Assembly: GCF_001625305.1 (NCBI RefSeq)
Contig: NW_017802603.1
Span: 534,776-598,775 of the forward strand
DNA: 64,000 nucleotides
Direction: 5' to 3'
Origin: Branchiostoma belcheri
Taxonomy: Eukaryota > Chordata > Leptocardii > Amphioxiformes > Branchiostomatidae
Position 1 is the first letter of the stretch. Every line of letters begins with the position of its first letter. Below the pieces are notes generated by a model. The model searched no databases. It was given only the letters and a program-made list of their open reading frames with translations, and was not told the origin of the DNA. The translations under genes and the position numbers were made by a program. Below are positions 13,271 through 25,146 of the stretch, piece after piece.

Positions 13271-16200
13271 TGTGCGCAGTTTTTGCAAAAGTTTACTTCA
13301 ACTAGGTGGCCTCACGCAGAGATACACACATGTTCAGTCATGAGCACCAAGCGCAGAAGCCACGATTAATATTCCGCTGGTCTTGGTCTTCATTCCAAAA
13401 GCTTGCCAATAATGCGTTTAATACCCCTTTTCCAATCCCGTCTAAGACAAAATCAATCTACTGGTCCGTGTGGATGGTTTGGACTAGCATGACCCTTTAG
13501 AGGTTGGTGGAAGTCACATAACGGTGAACAGTGCGAGGACGGAACCTCAGCAGTCAGCCTGTGGTCGGTTCTACACATGCCGCCCACATTCAGCCACTGC
13601 TTCCGAGTTTCAGGAGATTTCATCATGTATGCTGTAAATTATTCAATATCATAATGTATGACATCGTCGTAATGCAAAATAATCATGTTTTACTTAATGC
13701 TTGATTACACCTACATATCCGTAAGATTAGACTAAATATAATCTACTCTTTCTTGATTGCAGTTTGTACATGCACATGATTACAATACACAACTTACAAC
13801 TACCGACTAGCATACTAATGACGCCAGGATGGGGAGTTTTTGGTTCAAGTCTGTTGAGTTTCACAACACTTCCTCGTTCTGGGATGCCTGGAGAACAAAG
13901 GTGTGTTTGCCTTGGGGTCAGATTTTATTGGATTTGATGACCCTGAAAATTACCTTCGCCATTGCCATGTGTCCCTGGTGTGGACAATCACGCTGATTCC
14001 CTGTCCGCCGACTGATGATTGATTTTACGCTGATACGGAGGGATCCCGTGCATTGTGAATAGGACAAGTGCGTGGTGTTCATATCTGTACATTTCATGGC
14101 ATCTGGTGTCTGGTGTGGCTGCTGTTGCGACAGGGTAAGAGGACAGCTAACATAGTATTTAGTTTTGATAATATAACCAGCTGCAGATGATAAATCTAGA
14201 TTTCCACCTTTGCGTGAAAATAAGGTTCTCGCTGTAAAGATTGCTTTTAAGTTAACTATTGTTTCATTTTGGCTCTTAATCATTACCAGAAGTACACATG
14301 CTAAATCTCGTGGCTCTTTTCGGCAACTACAATGGACAAGGGTTTACATCCCGTCCTAGCAAGTCTTTCTGCCCCTGGACAGTGCATATAAAACTTCCAC
14401 CCTAGTTGCAAGATGAAGGGCCTTTATCGGATTGGCCATAAGTTTCCTTTCGGTAGAGGTGTTATTAGTCACCCTGCAGCCTCGCACTTTCAACCACGAG
14501 ATTTGTGAGTTCTCAGCACCAGTCTTCGCGTGAAGGTCTAATAAATGCAACGTTGTTGCTATGCGATATGCTGGCTTTGGGTGAAATGGCTCATGATGTC
14601 TCGTCCAATATGTTTGAGCTGTTGCCGAGCACAGCGGTTTATATGCTGGATATTACTCATGCGGTGGAGAGGCACTGATAGGATCCATTCAAACGGCAGT
14701 GGGAGTCTTCCTTCGCTTGGTTGATGCATATTACGGACATTTATCTGATGGAGACGTCTATCTGCCTTTGGAATAAGACCACCCACGTACAGGAGAGTTT
14801 CTTGGCATTTTTTCTTTGCATTGCTTCATCTACATGTGCATGTCCGGGTTCTAGATAGGAGAAAGGGAACTTTGTATTGATTTTTACATGCTCAATGATA
14901 GGAAGAGCGTCGGTGACGGCCTCAACTTGTGAGTTTCTGTCGTGACGTGGCTAGGCATAGAGAGAGATGTTGTTCACCGACAAGTCTGAATTGACCTGCC
15001 GACTTCCACCCCCCTAGCTTGGCTCGGATTCTGTTCTTTTATGACGACTGTTAACATGAGACAACAACCTTGGTTATATGTAATGAAAGTGATGGATTAC
15101 CAAGTTCTCCCTGACTAATGACTTTCACAGCCGTTAATCCTCTAGTGTCAGACTCAGGCGGCAGCGTATGGGTTAAAGCTGCTTATTTGATTGGTCGCCA
15201 ATAATCACCTGGAGGTAGGTAAACGTAGGATATATAACTGACAACTGTCCATGTTTAAGCCGCGATGAAACCGTTTTATTGGTTGTCTGCAGTAAGATTT
15301 AAAGGATAGATAGCTGACCTTTACATCGTAACGATATCTACAGACAAGCAAGACGTCCAAAGAACGGTTCATGACACAGACAATGAGTATTTCTGTTTCT
15401 TGCTGATATTTTTTGGCTGTAGAGATTGCTACAGTATTCATCAATACTGTCCTTGTAACAACATGTAAAACACCCGAACGCTGGCGAATTTTTCAGACTC
15501 AGTGGTTCTTCAGAGTCCATTTGTCCTTTGCCTGTAGTATGTCCTCCGTGACGTCCTTGTCGGTGTCTCCAAGGAAATGACGTCAGCACCTGTCGCCGTG
15601 AATGGTTTATGTACGTCAGCAGATTCAGCCAAGACATCTCTTCATTACAAAGACGATATCAAGAGAATTTCACATCAGGATGATGAGGAACGTCCTCTCC
15701 TTATGTCCTGTTATGAAGTCACACGTCAAACGCTGCGAACCGGACTGCTCCGGCACCATTTTGCATGGATAGTGGTATTCACGTTGCCTTTTCGAACACT
15801 GGCCATTGCAATTTCAAAAGCCAATAAACCTGTTACAAGTTCAGATTCTGCCCTTTACGTCGATAGTATCTATTGACTTGCTGAGTACCTCCGGGACGCC
15901 TCACGCCTGTGACGTTCTCCGTGATACAGATCAGTAGTCGCTCGTCTTGCAGTCACATTTATCTCAGACATTCAAGGCATTGTCGGAAATATATTGGATT
16001 CTCACTTGTTTGATAGTAGATATGGTGTTTCTTGTTATAATTAATGGGATGTCATTAGAACTTTTGATGGCCTGAAGGCCTTTTCCAGTGAGACTGTACC
16101 ATTGGAACAACTTATAACTTAACCGACAATAATCAACATTAGATTGACTGTATGAGAAGTCATTTCATATTTACCAAATGTAAGGCATGGTCATTTGAGG

Positions 16201-17519
16201 ATGTGTTTTTTTTTGTTGTTTGCTTGCTTGCTTGCTTGTCTGTTTGATGAGCCTTTGCCTATCAAAAGCGATTAGACTCGGCAGCTATACTAGGTTTGGA
16301 TGCCAGGCTAGATTCTCATTGAGGTCATGAGGGAAAAGGTCAGGGTCAGACCAACGATAACAAGATGAGCTGAAGCATTCACGCAGTTGCTGGCCCCATA
16401 GATGAAAGTCTCCAATTAATATCAAAGTTGAATCCCAGGGAGTTGGGAGTAATTTCTACTTCCTGTCACGCCAGCAGAAGCCGGTCTCCCCCTGTGAACT
16501 GCCGATCGCCCGCCCGGCCCGGACGGCAGGGTCGTGCCCGCAGGGGCTGGCTGGCGTCACGGCAGCGTCATTCGGGGATGCAGACGGTGGTTCTGGGCAC
16601 AAAATCTTCCAACCGCCAGAATAGAACCCAATCAAGTGTCTTAATCAACTCTAGAAATGCACTCCTACAATACCGCAGGCTACTGCCGCCCTAATTTTGG
16701 AGCGCCACTAATTCGAGACGAATACACGGTTTGGCCACCAATAAAAGCAGCAAGCAATCGCATTTATATGCCTGTCTGTGGACTTCTACTTTCTTCAGTC
16801 GGTCAGTACCAGCCAAATAGCCTAGATCTTCCACTTAGGCTATTTGCTACAGTCGCAAAACTACAATATGACAATCACACTACAGTCATACAATTGGAAA
16901 AACACAATTTTCTGCATGATACATAACAGGGAGACCAGCAGTCATATAAAAAAAACTTGGTGACTAATTGAGTCAGGCTTGGGAACGATTTTGGCATGAT
17001 TATACCATTTTATGAAATAGCTGAACCCGCGACAGAAAAACCAGAATTATTATTTTTTATCAGTTGCTCTTGAGACTTGACAGCGTTTTTTGTTAAGAAT
17101 TATTGGAAAAACTTCACAGAGATGCTCATCACATAGGTCCTCTTGGTATCCCCGAGAAGAAGATGTAACTGCTTGTTAGAGAAAAACTGTCAGAGTTTGT
17201 ATGATGCATGGTGTTTAAGTTTAGTTTTTGTCAGGTACACTTCGCCGAAGGCGTTTAACGTGGTCTTCCTGTGTTTTCCTGAAGATATATCTGTTTAAAA
17301 ATGCTCCCTGAGACGCATGGCAGGTGGTTGAGGCGTTATCAAAGAACAAGTTGTCACGATTGGTTGTCATGATTTGTTCATGAAGCGAGCGAGCCGAATC
17401 CGTTCAATCCTGCTCCAACCTGTTTCTTATCTCTGTTGCCAACGTTAGCCAAATAAATTACTCCGGAAACTTTTTCTAACTTTGGAATTGTTTTCCTTGA
17501 GCTAGAAAAGCTGTGGAAA
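13271..17519. other. No supported gene
   Basis: Only short, unrelated open frames. A GC-rich patch lies near 16480-16600. Confidence 0.55.
16222..16240 (+). repeat. (TTGC)n short tandem repeat
   Basis: GCTTGCTTGCTTGCTTG after a T-rich run. Confidence 0.85.
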
Positions 17520-18624
17520 CAATCAGGTAGTTCGTCCTGAACCTGACAATTCAAAACTGCTGGTGACCTTCTCTGTTTATTAAATTAGAGCAAAACATCA
17601 TTGCATTATCTCATGATAGGGTACCATAACCATTACCGAGAGATAAAATCTTGGCTTTGCAAGTATGTCGTAGTTTGTCTTTGACAATCGAACACCCACG
17701 TAAGCATATAACCGGAAACATTTGGAAACGCCATCGGGGCAGTTTTTTTTTTACAAAGATCCATGCCGAAAACTCCCACAAAACTCTTTATGGATAGAAT
17801 ATACATAAAACCTAGGATTGTTTCAGACTCTACATGTGAATTCACATGGGTTTTATTTAAGTTAATTCATTAGGCAATAGAAGATGCCACCCCAGCCATG
17901 CCAGAACCTTTCAAATTACTGCGATTCTGCTACCAGGAGTTTTCAATCAAAGAGCGAGTCGAAAGCAACCTGTACGTCCTGTTCCCTAAGCCATGATTAC
18001 ATCTTCATGATTGTGTTATTCAATGGAATGGTTTGAAATGTTGTGAGTGCAACTTTCCTGCGAATGGTGGCGACTCTCTCCCAGTGGTGCTACGCTGTTG
18101 AATTAAAATGCTATTAAAGTGAGGAAATTACTACTCTGTGAAAAGTAGGGCACCGCTTCATCAGTTGAAATTGGATTTTCAGAGCCACTAGTGTACGTTC
18201 AACAATAGTGTACTTCACTACTCTTCAAAGGCTGCCGCAGATATTAGTTGACTTGTGTTTTGCACGCCCCAAGCTGTAACATCAGGCAGGCAATGACTAA
18301 AAACAGGTTCATTCAGTCTGGTAGAAATCTGACAACGAATGTCTTAAATATGTATAACTTTATTGCGCAACAATTGTACAGTGTACAAAGTATGGCATCT
18401 ACTAACTTAAGCAAGTACATGTAATACATACAGATTCCATCTGAGGTGTCTCTGATATGTACTGTATCTACTGATATCTAGGGCGTCCATAGGCAGTAAA
18501 TTACTGTTTTAGTGGTCGAAACTCAGTTAAAATGGTTTAGTTCTTGAAGAGATAAGGACTGAATGTTTTGCCAGGTCAGAAGCGTTCACAATTAGAAAGA
18601 CGGTAGAATCTCACACATATCCAC

Positions 18625-18662
<38 letters not shown>

Positions 18663-18717
18663 GCATACAAAAAAGAAGCTTCTTTATTTAGTAAACATAT
18701 TCACACATGCTGTGCTG
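17520..18717. repeat. Direct duplication, copy 1
   Basis: Matches 19422-20617 over about 1.2 kb with scattered substitutions and small indels (for example GAGATAAAATC versus GAGATACGAGTAAAATC) and a different (TA)n length. It starts at AATCAGGTAGTTCG and is cut by the gap. No supported gene inside. Confidence 0.9.
18626..18660 (+). repeat. (TA)n microsatellite, duplication copy 1
   Basis: Longer TA run than its counterpart at about 20545-20561 in copy 2. Confidence 0.9.
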
Positions 18718-18737
18718 NNNNNNNNNNNNNNNNNNNN
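18718..18737. other. Assembly gap (20 N)
   Basis: Run of 20 N. Copy 1 of the duplication ends at its left edge and the Penelope fragment begins at its right edge. Confidence 1.
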
Positions 18738-19249
18738 CAGCGTGTTTCGCGGTCTAAGATATCCGTGGACTCGAGTTTGAAAGAGTGACCCTGGTTGTGT
18801 TGTAGGTGGTGGAAAATAGCTGAGGAGTAGCCGTTGGCACTAGGTCGGCAATGTTCTTTGTATCTTACTTTGAGCGGTCGACTTGTCTCTCCAATGTAGG
18901 TGTTGTTACAATTGGGCTCCTCACATTTGAGTCTGTAAATAACATTCGCCTTGGTACCTTTGTGAGGTCGGTCCTTAGGGTGTACCAGTCTTTGTCTGAG
19001 GGTTGAGTGAGGTTTGAAGTTAGTGGCTATGTTGAAGTTTTGGAAGATCCGTCGGAGTTTCTCAGATACTCCTTGGACATACGGAATAGTGATGTTGGCC
19101 TTGTTTTTGTTGGTCAATGGTTTGCACTTCTGGGTTTTCTTAGACTGATCTGAAGGTTTGAGCGCTTTGTTGAAAGTCCAGTTTTGGTAGCCACATTTAG
19201 CCAGGGCACCTCGGAGGTGTCTATGTTCGTCCGTTTTGGATATTTGCAT
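18738..19249 (-). pseudogene. Partial GIY-YIG coding frame of the Penelope-like element
   Basis: About 170 codons from the ATG to the gap edge, C-terminal part of a Penelope-type polyprotein. The gap interrupts the nuclease domain after DRETR. Upstream, the frame is closed by a TGA near 19302. Confidence 0.75.
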
Positions 19250-19303
19250 ATCAATAAACAGGTTGTATTTAAAAACCTGCTTTCCCCTCTGGTCTCTCAG
19301 TCA

Positions 19304-19343
19304 CTGACGAAAGCTAGTGGATACTAGCTGAAACGTCTGACGT
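19304..19343 (+). ncRNA. Hammerhead-ribozyme-like motif at the Penelope element end
   Basis: CTGACGA (19304-19310), a perfect 7-bp stem AGCTAGT/ACTAGCT with loop GGAT (19312-19329), then GAAAC (19330-19334) and a short ACGT/ACGT stem. This is the core order of a hammerhead ribozyme (CUGANGA, stem II, GAAA, tiny stem III), and Penelope-like elements are known to carry minimal hammerheads in their terminal repeats. Defects: one extra A before stem II, and no clear stem I. Probably a relic or variant. Confidence 0.5.
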
Positions 19344-19421
19344 TTTCAAAATCATATCCAGTTGCTTGAGTAACTGTTTTTTGGCGTATCGTATTACCTG
19401 GATGTCTAACCTTCATCGACG

Positions 19422-20617
19422 AATCAGGTAGTTCGTCCTGAACCTGACAATTCAAAACTGCTGTTGACCTTCTCTGTTTATTAAATTAGAGCAAAACATC
19501 ATTTTGCATTATCTCATGATAGGGTACCATAACCATTACCGAGAGATACGAGTAAAATCTCGGCTTTGTAAGTATGTCGTAGTTTGTCTTTGACAATCGA
19601 ACGCCCACGTAAGCATATCTGTTGAAGCGGAAACATTTGGAAACGCCATCGGGGCAGTTTGTTTTACAAAGATCCATGCCAAAAACTCCCACAAAATTCT
19701 TTATGGATAGAATATACATAAAACCTAGGATTGTTTCAGACTCTACATGTGGATTCACATGGGTTTTATTTAAGTTAATTCATTAGGCAATGGCAATAGA
19801 AGATGCCACCCCAGCCATGCCAGAACCTTTCAAATTACTGCGATTCTGCTACCAGGAGTTTTCAATCAAAGAGCGAGTCGAAAGCAACCTGTACTTCCTG
19901 TTCCCTAAGCCATGATTACATCTTCATGATTGTGTTATTCAATGGAATGGTTTGAAATGTTGTGAGTGCAACTTTCCTGCGAATGGTGGCGACTCTCTCC
20001 CAGTGGTGCTACGCTGTTGAATTAAAATGCTATTAAAGTGAGAAAATGACTACTCTGTGAAAAGTAGGGCACCGCTTCATCAGTTGAAATTGGATTTTCA
20101 GAGCCTAGTGTACGTTCAACAATAGTGTACTTCACTACTCTTCAAAGGCTGCCGCAGATATTGGTTGACTTGTGTTTTGCACGCCCCAAGCTGTAACATC
20201 AGGCAGGCAATGACTAAAAACAGGTTCATTCAGTCTGGTAGAAATCTGACAACGAATGTCTTAAATATGTATAACTTTATTGCGCAACAATTGTACAGTG
20301 TCAAAGTATGGCATCTACTAACTTAAGCAAGTACATGTAATACATACAGATTCCATCTGAGGTGTCTCTGATATGTACTGTATCTACTGATATCTAGGGC
20401 GTCCATAGGCAGTAAATTACTGTTTTAGTGGTCGAAACTCAGTTAAAATGGTTTAGTTCTTGAAGAGATAAGGACTGAATGTTTTGCCAGGTCAGAAGCG
20501 TTCACAATTAGAAAGACGGTAGAATCTCACACATATCCACATATGTATATATATATATATTGCATCAAAAAAGAGCTTCTTTATTTAGAAACATATTCCA
20601 CACATGCTGCGCTGAGT
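19422..20617. repeat. Direct duplication, copy 2
   Basis: Second copy of the 1.2-kb segment, beginning directly after the Penelope fragment and continuing into unique sequence past GCTGCGCTG. Small open frames in both copies differ by frameshifts, so the segment is non-coding. Confidence 0.9.
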
Positions 20618-20899
20618 TAAAAGCCATTGGATATTCTCGTGTCTGTGTATGAAGAATTGTAATTTGGGACCTGTAGTTGTTTAAAAATCAGAGAAGTGAT
20701 TATCAATGTTCAATTCCATGTGCAAAATCCATTGTGCAAAATTCCGACTTTACTGAACGAGTACTGTGCACCATCACGGCATGTGGTGAGCTTCTTTACC
20801 ACAGAATACATTATGTTCATTGAGCGTATCGGGGAAAATCTCTGGATGCGCGCCTCCATTCACTTCTTTAATCACGTCCATCATCGCGCCAACTTACCT

Positions 20900-21277
20900 G
20901 TGAATCTTTCATTCTATTGGTCTGTATTTTTGACGCCCGTTGACGTGGCCGGGAGGCTACCAATCACAGAACGCAGACAACAGCTTTTGAACCGATGGGA
21001 TAAAGCTTGCTGTAGACTGTAGTCGAGTCATCTCCATTCATGCTTCCGTCAGACCTTCACAGGTGCGATCTGCTGTGTTGGCGGGAAGCGCCGGGGCTGC
21101 TGGGCGAGTTTGACTGGGCCGGCTGATTCGATAAACCGCGCCATGGCCAGTCGCTTTGATATCGCAGTTCCCGAGTCCACCCTGTTATCAATATACCTTG
21201 AAGTACCCAGTCCTCGGTGGTGTCGTTTTATGACACGCTCAATCAATCCTACATCTATCGGACACCGTAATGTAAAG
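20900..21277 (+). promoter_or_regulatory. Promoter-like stretch with possible first exon
   Basis: Holds CTATTGGTC and ACCAATCAC (two CCAAT-type boxes), a GC-rich block near 21080, and an excellent donor AAAG|GTAAGT at 21277/21278. A short open frame (from 21110) runs into the donor, but coding is not supported. Candidate upstream exon for the receptor 11.4 kb downstream. Confidence 0.35.
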
Positions 21278-22989
21278 GTAAGTCACGCTCTAGGAAATGT
21301 TACTACTTAGGTAAAACCCTCTTCAGTCTTCAAATTATATTAATCCAAGATCACGGCCTCGGAAAAGAGAGTCGTGCGTCACTGGCCGGTGGAAAATTAG
21401 ATACGGGGCGTTTCGGCAGATTTCATCTTTTCTCCTGAGTTTTTCTTTGTAAATTGGTCGAACAGCGCGGATGATGAGTACTGCGGTGTCCAGTCCCTCA
21501 TGCTAGCGGTCTAGTGGGAGTACCGCACTCTTTCTGTAGCTGGTTCCAAGCAGGCCGGTCCCGCGCTTCAGTCTAACGACACATTTCAAAGGCTCGTTTG
21601 TGTACCAAGTCCACTTAGATTTAAACGACGAAAACCATTGACGCACAGCTGAGCAAGCGTTCCTTAATTAGCCTCTCCTACCGAGGTGTAGCGGAGAACC
21701 CTACTTGGTGTCAGCCTTGCACAGCTACATGTAGTGGCGTGGCCTGATTTCTAACACTTTGGCACGAGGTAAGAGGGATTCACTGCTTTCTAGTCACGTA
21801 GGCATAAATCGTATGAGCAAATATGATGTCATGTCTCCTTCAAATGTGGGATCCACATTTTCTGAATTTGTTCACGGACTGAGACGTTTGAGACCGCTGC
21901 AAGCGTAAAATGCATTGTGCTCAGCCGAATGCTTCACTTTTGTTTTACCCTAAAACTCTGCCCGGCCGCAGCTTGACAACACAGAACAGATGTCCACAGG
22001 TACAGCGAACACCAATAACTGTGTGTGTTGAAATTTATTGGGTGTGTTTAGTGAGCTTAGCCTTGTAGTTTTGCGCTGACTGTTTTATTCAACGAGAGGT
22101 CTCTCGAGCAGACCAGTGATTCGTGCACCACTGTGTTCAAATATTGGTACAGATAAATGTTCGTAATATTCTTTCTCTGTATATACTTTTGTGTTCTATC
22201 ATTATATTTATGCTACACCACGGTTGCCGCAAGCAATTATCAACACCGATATAATATAAGTTATCAAAACCCAAAAAATCAATGGAAGGACATAACGGTC
22301 TATTACAAATGGCGTATGTTGTAAATATACTGCCAAATTTGGTCCTTGATGAATGGGCCGTCTATACAGGAAAATCGCGCGTGCAGCATATGGTTATCTC
22401 TGTGACATATCAATTCTTCAAGCTATAAATAACCCAATTAATGCATATTTTATTACCACAGTTACGAGCAAGGCTGGAACTTGACCTTCATGTATAATTC
22501 ATAGCTACTTTCATATAACTGTCTAGATTGATTTTTTTGCAATTCCAGATCAGTACCATGTCACAGTGAATAGTGTAAAATCTCTGCACTTATTGTCTCT
22601 GTAATGCAAAGACAAATAAATCATTTCAAAATCGCATCTCCTTTCCCATACGGCACTAAAATCATGTCTCTGGAGTAGCCACCAACCGACAAAATCATAC
22701 ATTTCTCATACATTTACCTTTAGAAGATGCCTGCTACTACGAAACTTGTATAACAGTTATATTCATTCAGCTGGGGGGTTTACAGTATATTGTGTCGGTG
22801 AACTTGACGACACAGGTGTGTTGAAGGCCAAGTACCCGTGTTGACATAGCTTACACCAGCTTACACCCCTGTTCATCATTACTTGTGACACTGCACGGTG
22901 CTTAGCCGTTACAAGTGCAGCAAAGCACCATAAATCTCTGTCAAGAACGCCCGTGGGTACTTGTACTTGTCACGTTCTGGTCCCTTCAT
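21278..22989. other. No supported gene
   Basis: AT-rich; nothing recognised. Confidence 0.55.
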
Positions 22990-23140
22990 GGGGTGCACAG
23001 GTGCTATTCAGTGTGATTAGTGCTGTTGAGTTAAAATCTGGAGATCCTACGTTCAGATCCCAGTCAGACCCAAGTGTTGTGTACTTGCCACAAGCACTTA
23101 ACACCCATTTCCGTACTCGACTCAGGTGAAAATGTCAATT
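22990..23140 (+). mobile_element. tRNA-derived SINE (V-SINE-like)
   Basis: A tRNA-like head with a box-B-like GTTCAGATCC at 23051-23060 is followed by AAGTGTTGTGTACTTGCC and CACTTAACACCCATTTCCGT, resembling the conserved central domain of vertebrate and invertebrate V-type SINEs. The 5' limit is approximate and the tRNA part is too degenerate to be a gene. Call made from memory of the motif. Confidence 0.45.
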
Positions 23141-24329
23141 CAATTTCAATTTATCTATTTAACCAGTAATTACAACTCAGGCCGTTTTGGCCTGCTTTTC
23201 AGGTAATCCTGGAAAATGTACCTGGAAAATGTACCTAGTACCTAGGTTCAGTCCTCTTGGATGGGAGTTAATCTGAACGTTAAGGAACCATTATGATAGC
23301 GAAAGAATTAGAGACCCATCCAGGTGTGAGCGAGTAGCCTGGGTACCATCCGGATTTTCGCTCCGCAACGCTCGAAAAATTTTTTTTGCCGACCCTTCCA
23401 CAAAAATGGCAAATTCTAAGACTAAATGCTTTTAAATGACTTTAAACCCTCGTGGAAATGCAAAAGGTGGTTTAGAAGATAATAGGACCGCCATTTGGCA
23501 TTTACAGATTAATCCAAAACATGTATAAAAGACTGCCTGATTTTTATAGGGGATTAGGAGACGTGGAAATAAACAAGATACATTTGTAACATAATATATT
23601 GAATGTATCTTATGCCGGCTTGTTTACCAGAATGAAGCCTTTCATATAACTTCTACATGAAGGTTCTTTTGGTTCGCTTGTCTGACGGACATCATATAAA
23701 ATTTAATCTTTGATGTGTAAATCATTGACGCAAGAGTTGCCAAGGTATTTAATGACGATCCTCCTTTCATCCAGAAGCTCCAGGCCTTCATTACTGAAGT
23801 TTCTTGAAGACTCTATAGAAGAATGAACATTAACAGATCTCAGGATACGGCTGTCATTCAAACCCTTGTTAGAAGGAAAATACGAGTAGAGTGGCCGTTA
23901 CTTCAGCAGATGAATAAGATGAGATATAAAGATAGGACTCGCCGATGTAGTAAGGAAAAAAGAAAGTGCCTTTAGTGCCAGTATATTGGTAGAGTTTTGT
24001 CTAATATGCAGCTAAAATGACAATACCGAAGGCAACCAAACATTCAGAAAGGCAGAATGATGGATGAGTGTTCCTAGGCGATTTGTCGATCCTACTGATC
24101 TTTCAGCCGAGCTTATCATGCACGAGTACAAAGTCTATTTCATCCACTATGGACGGGATGTGCCGCCGGACTTTGAACAAGAAAACACTTAGCTAAATTG
24201 TGAGTCATATATAAGTTACTACTCAATATGTCAATCAATACCGGCACCATTTGAATCCCACACAAACTTTCATTAATTCCTCAGTAAACAGAAGTACTAG
24301 TGTCATCTTAAGCTGGAGTCACATTTGAA
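23141..24329. other. No supported gene
   Basis: AT-rich. A lone TAGCCTGGGTACC at about 23336 resembles one end of the MITE family seen in WDR6 introns, but no partner end was found. Confidence 0.5.
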
Positions 24330-25080
24330 ACGGGGCCTGCTCGGTATGTTCTCTGTGTAGACGCCGGCCGGCTGTCATGGAGCCGAGCGTGCGCCGGCTG
24401 TCAGGGTCACAATTAAATGTTCCTTTACGGCTCCCTGTCGGGGCGCTGAGGTGGCTTCTATTAAAATTCACAAACTTTTGCTCACTTATAATTAGACGGC
24501 CGGTTTCTGTCAGGTGCCCGGCCAGTCTCCCGTCTTGACCAGTGCGGGATGCGGTAGGGTGTCGACCGGCTCTTTGCATTCCGGCCAGGCAGCTACAAGG
24601 TTCCCTGGCGGGGTCTAGGGGCGATCCTGGCGGGTCCCAAGCTAGTACGCCCCTGGCTGTTATGGTGGGTTTGCCCCTGGTTGATGCGCAGACCCGTGTA
24701 TGGTCACTGCAATTCACTGATGATGGAGTCTATAAACACCTTCTTCTGAACAATTAAAGCACAGATTAGCACACGTGACGTAATAATGTTGGACAGGTGC
24801 CTGTGCGGCCGCCTGGCGGGACCCGGCCGCTAGGTTAAGGCTTGGTCCGGTGAGGTTACGGCTTCGTCACGGCGGACTTTTCCCGCCGGGGCCCGGGGTG
24901 ATTTTAAAGTTGTAGTTAAAATCAATTCTGCGACCGCGCGGGGCCAAAAATAGGCCGTCAGCCGTTGGGAACCACGCCAGTCGCCTTCCAGGTCCCGTAC
25001 GGTAGTGCCAAAAAAACGGGCCGCAAACGCGCCGAGCGGGCCCCCTTTTTTAATTGTGACCTAGGCTTATACGGAGGTTT
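24330..25080. promoter_or_regulatory. GC-rich, motif-dense non-coding island
   Basis: Clearly richer in CG dinucleotides than its AT-rich surroundings. It contains TATAATTAGA and CAATTAAA (homeodomain-type cores), CACGTGACGTAA (E-box joined to a CRE-like site, about 24773), CAGGTG, and CCAAAAATAGG (CArG/MEF2-like, about 24943). No spliceable coding frame was seen. Regulatory role is inference. Confidence 0.4.
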
Positions 25081-25086
25081 TGTTTT

Positions 25087-25146
25087 GGTCTCTCTCTCTC
25101 TCTCTTTCTCTCTCCCTCTCTCTCCCTTCTATCTTCTCTCTCTCTT
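25087..25146 (+). repeat. (TC)n low-complexity tract
   Basis: Imperfect TC repeat with interruptions, at the 3' edge of a GC-rich island. Confidence 0.9.

Larger units (their letters stand above)
18738..19421 (-). mobile_element. Penelope-like retroelement fragment with GIY-YIG endonuclease domain
   Basis: An open frame on the - strand (start codon at 19249; open from about 19291) runs to the assembly gap. It has the linker typical of Penelope-like elements (IPYVQGVSEKLRRIF, STLRQRLVHPKD) and then a GIY-YIG nuclease core: VIYRLKC, paired cysteines, TYIGETSRPL, and R...EH. The reverse transcriptase that should precede it is missing, so the copy is truncated at the 5' end, and the 3' end is lost in the gap. 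Not an active element as seen. Upstream of the frame, 19250-19421 holds a terminal segment in the opposite sense (next entry). Confidence 0.82.

Noticed and set aside
13115-13369. Poly-Thr-His open frames over the (CA)n tract
   Set aside because: Artefact of dinucleotide repeats.
17633-19758. Similar short - strand frames in both duplication copies (MNxHVESETILGF...)
   Set aside because: The copies diverge by a frameshift and neither has a recognised domain; non-coding duplicate.
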